Assembly: GCA_919902235.1 (NCBI GenBank) | Contig: CAKKQX010000190.1 | Coordinates: forward strand, 1 to 39,261 | Length of the DNA: 39,261 bases | Source: Burkholderiales bacterium | Lineage (GTDB): Bacteria > Pseudomonadota > Gammaproteobacteria > Burkholderiales > SG8-41 | Reading direction: 5' to 3' | In this document: one piece after another, positions 37,251 to 39,261 of the stretch | Numbering within the stretch: the first letter of the stretch is position 1 | Layout of the letters: each line of letters begins with the position of its first letter | Position numbers and translations under genes: made by a program | Notes under the pieces: model-generated | The model's database searches: none | What the model was told of the DNA's origin: nothing | What the model saw: the letters and a program-made list of their open reading frames with translations, nothing else

Positions 37251-38311
37251 ACGCGATTCCAGCGGCGCCGGGTGCGGCGCGTTTCGAGGCGCCGGACGAC
37301 TTCGACGCCATCAACCGGATTTACCGCGAGCGCCGCTGGGGCGACGGGCTGCCCATTGTGCCGCCGACCGTCGAGCGCGTGGAGCGCATGCTGGCGCAGA
37401 CGCGCCGCGCGCGCGGCGACCTCGTCGCGCGCATCGCACCGGGTTATGGCGCGGCGAGCGTCGAGCACATTGCGGTCAATGCCGTGCTCGCCGGCTGCGA
37501 TCCGGAGTATCTGCCGCTGCTGATTGCCGCGACCGAAGCGGTGGCGGATCCGCGATTCAATCTCCAGGCCATACAGGCGACCACCAATCCGGTGGCGGCA
37601 TGGATCATCGTCAACGGTCCGGCCGCGCAGCGCCTCGACATCAACAGCACGTTCAACTGCCTGGGCCAGGGGGCGTGGGCCAATGCCACCGTGGGGCGCG
37701 CGCTGCGGCTTATCCTGCAGAACATCGGCGGCGCGCTGCCCGGCGAAATGGACCGCGCCACCCAGGGGCAGCCGGGCAAGTTCACCTTCTGCTGCGCGGA
37801 GAACGAAGCGGAAAATCCGTGGCAGCCGCTGCATGTCGAACGCGGATTCGCGGCCGATTGCAGCACCGTGACCGTGGTCGGCGCCGAAGGCACGATGAAC
37901 ATGAACACGCATTCCAAGGACGCCGAAGAACTGCTGCGGGTGATCGCGGAAACCATGATGCATCCGCCCAGTAATGAGTACTGTCACAGCGGCGAGCCGT
38001 GGCTGATTCTCGGACCCGAGCATGCGGAAATACTCAGTGGCGGCGGTTTTACAAAGGGCGAGGTCAAGCAGCGGCTGTGGCAGCTGTCGAAAATGCCGGC
38101 GCAGCGGATGAGCGTGAAAGACCTGCTGCGGGTGAAGGAGTCACGCACCGAAGAACTCGGCGAGATATTGCCGGACACGCTGCTGCCGATCGCGCTGCGG
38201 CCGGAGGACATCCAGATCATCGTTGCCGGCGGACCCGGCACGCATTCCGTTTATGTGCCTTCGTTCGGCAACACTTATGCCGTGACCCGCGAAGTGGAAT
38301 TTCAGGCGTAA
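37247..38311 (+). CDS. UGSC-associated protein, homologous to the C-terminal domain of the 33481-35235 product
   Basis: 354 aa; ATGA overlap with the UGSC gene; 'GDGLPIVPPTVERVERMLAQT', 'VNAVLAGCDPEYLPLLIAATEAVAD', 'FTFCCAENEAENPWQPLHVERGF'. Confidence 0.85.
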   Translation: MNAIPAAPGAARFEAPDDFDAINRIYRERRWGDGLPIVPPTVERVERMLAQTRRARGDLVARIAPGYGAASVEHIAVNAVLAGCDPEYLPLLIAATEAVADPRFNLQAIQATTNPVAAWIIVNGPAAQRLDINSTFNCLGQGAWANATVGRALRLILQNIGGALPGEMDRATQGQPGKFTFCCAENEAENPWQPLHVERGFAADCSTVTVVGAEGTMNMNTHSKDAEELLRVIAETMMHPPSNEYCHSGEPWLILGPEHAEILSGGGFTKGEVKQRLWQLSKMPAQRMSVKDLLRVKESRTEELGEILPDTLLPIALRPEDIQIIVAGGPGTHSVYVPSFGNTYAVTREVEFQA

Positions 38312-39261
38312 CCGGGGATCTCGCAACTCACCGCGCGAGTCGCGCCGCCCCATGTGGGCACGTATGCCGCCTTGCGTCCGACGCCGCCGGCGACGACGAT
38401 CAATATGTCGTCCGGCTGCTGTGCGATGGTTACGGGACCATGCGGCTCGGCCGCATTCCAGGCGGTTCTGTGGGCAATCAGCCGTTCCCTGACCGTGGCG
38501 GGCAGTTGCGCGAGAGGCAGGCGCGCCTTGGCGTGGAGCAGTGTCTTCACCGCGAATTTCGAATAGCCGCCGGCGCTGAAGACCATGGCGTGTTCCGGCG
38601 GCAGGATGAGCAACGGCTGGCCACTGCCGAGAAAGCCGCGCGTGCCGCCGAGACTGCCGGCGATCAGCATCGATTGCGCAAACATCTGCGCCAGTTCATC
38701 GCCGGTCGGGCTGTCGCCATCGACGACTTCGACGATGCCCGCGGCGGCAATCGCGGTAACCACGCTGGAAGTAGCAGGGAATCCGCGTTCAACATGCAGC
38801 GGCTGCCACGGATTTTCCGCCTCGTTCTCGGCGCAGCAAAACGTATATTTTGCAGGCTGGCCCAGCGTCGCCATGTCGACAACGCCGGGCTGGGCGCCGC
38901 CGATGTTCTGTATCGCGAGGTGCACGGCGCGACCTATGGTGGCGTTCGCGCGATTGCCGGCGCCCAGCGCATTGGCGCCGGCATTCATGCCGATTTTTTG
39001 TGCGATAGGCCCGTTGACGACGATCAGCGGCGTTGCCGAGCCGGTGGTCGTTGCCACGCCCAGCAGGTTGAACTCGTCTGTGGCGAGCGCGGCGAGGGCG
39101 GCGCCGACCACCGGCAGGTATTCCGGCAGACAGCCCGCCATGACCGCGTTGACGGCGATTGCGCGCCAGGTGGCGGCACCCATCAGCGGCGGCAGCACGG
39201 CGACCACGTCGTCGCCGTTGAATCCGTTTGCCACCAACATGCGTTCCACGCGTTGGGGCGT
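38302..39261 (-). CDS. Third paralogue of the UGSC-associated C-terminal domain (5' end beyond window)
   Basis: 'VNAVMAGCLPEYLPVVGAALAALA', 'YTFCCAENEAENPWQPLHVERGFPA'; frame stays open upstream of ATG 39249 (TPQRVERM..., matching VERVERM of the paralogue) to the window edge. Confidence 0.85.
   Translation of the reverse strand, partial: TPQRVERMLVANGFNGDDVVAVLPPLMGAATWRAIAVNAVMAGCLPEYLPVVGAALAALATDEFNLLGVATTTGSATPLIVVNGPIAQKIGMNAGANALGAGNRANATIGRAVHLAIQNIGGAQPGVVDMATLGQPAKYTFCCAENEAENPWQPLHVERGFPATSSVVTAIAAAGIVEVVDGDSPTGDELAQMFAQSMLIAGSLGGTRGFLGSGQPLLILPPEHAMVFSAGGYSKFAVKTLLHAKARLPLAQLPATVRERLIAHRTAWNAAEPHGPVTIAQQPDDILIVVAGGVGRKAAYVPTWGGATRAVSCEIPGYA

Noticed and set aside
33481-39261. selA/selB/selC/selD or tRNA-Sec inside the window
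   Set aside because: Looked for them to support the Sec call; none found, so the machinery must be elsewhere in the genome if the call is right.
1-39261. CRISPR array, prophage or integrated plasmid
   Set aside because: No regularly spaced repeats, phage structural genes, integrase or replication genes seen; only the RAYT indicates mobility.

Overview
GC-rich proteobacterial chromosome segment, probably Burkholderiales-like (inferred from Bug/TctC abundance). No rRNA, tRNA or CRISPR array was seen. The most notable content is at the right end (33.4-39.26 kb). Two genes there appear to be split by an in-frame TGA that is best read as selenocysteine within a U-G-S-C motif: 33481-35235, a UGSC domain fused to a large C-terminal domain, and 36708-37250, a stand-alone UGSC protein. 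The second overlaps by 4 bp a separate gene for the same C-terminal domain (37247-38311). Each TGA is followed by a hairpin with bacterial-SECIS geometry. A third C-terminal-domain paralogue (38302->39261, minus) converges on the locus and runs off the window. The left end carries a bufferin-type RiPP metallophore operon (bufA/bufB/bufC) divergent from an ECF sigma (SigF-like)/NrsF-like anti-sigma pair. The intergenic region holds two divergent GTAACC-N16-CG(A/T)A promoters around a perfect 23-bp palindrome. Other features: a RAYT transposase between inverted REP elements, a Phd-like antitoxin/nucleotidyltransferase pair, a possible 188-bp MITE, a dispersed palindromic repeat, a 40-codon remnant of an enolase-superfamily gene, a HExxH lipoprotein, six orphan Bug/TctC binding proteins plus one TAXI-type protein, and assorted catabolic genes (LigJ-like hydratase, TauD dioxygenase, FAD protein, MBL hydrolase, GST, SDR, MFS).
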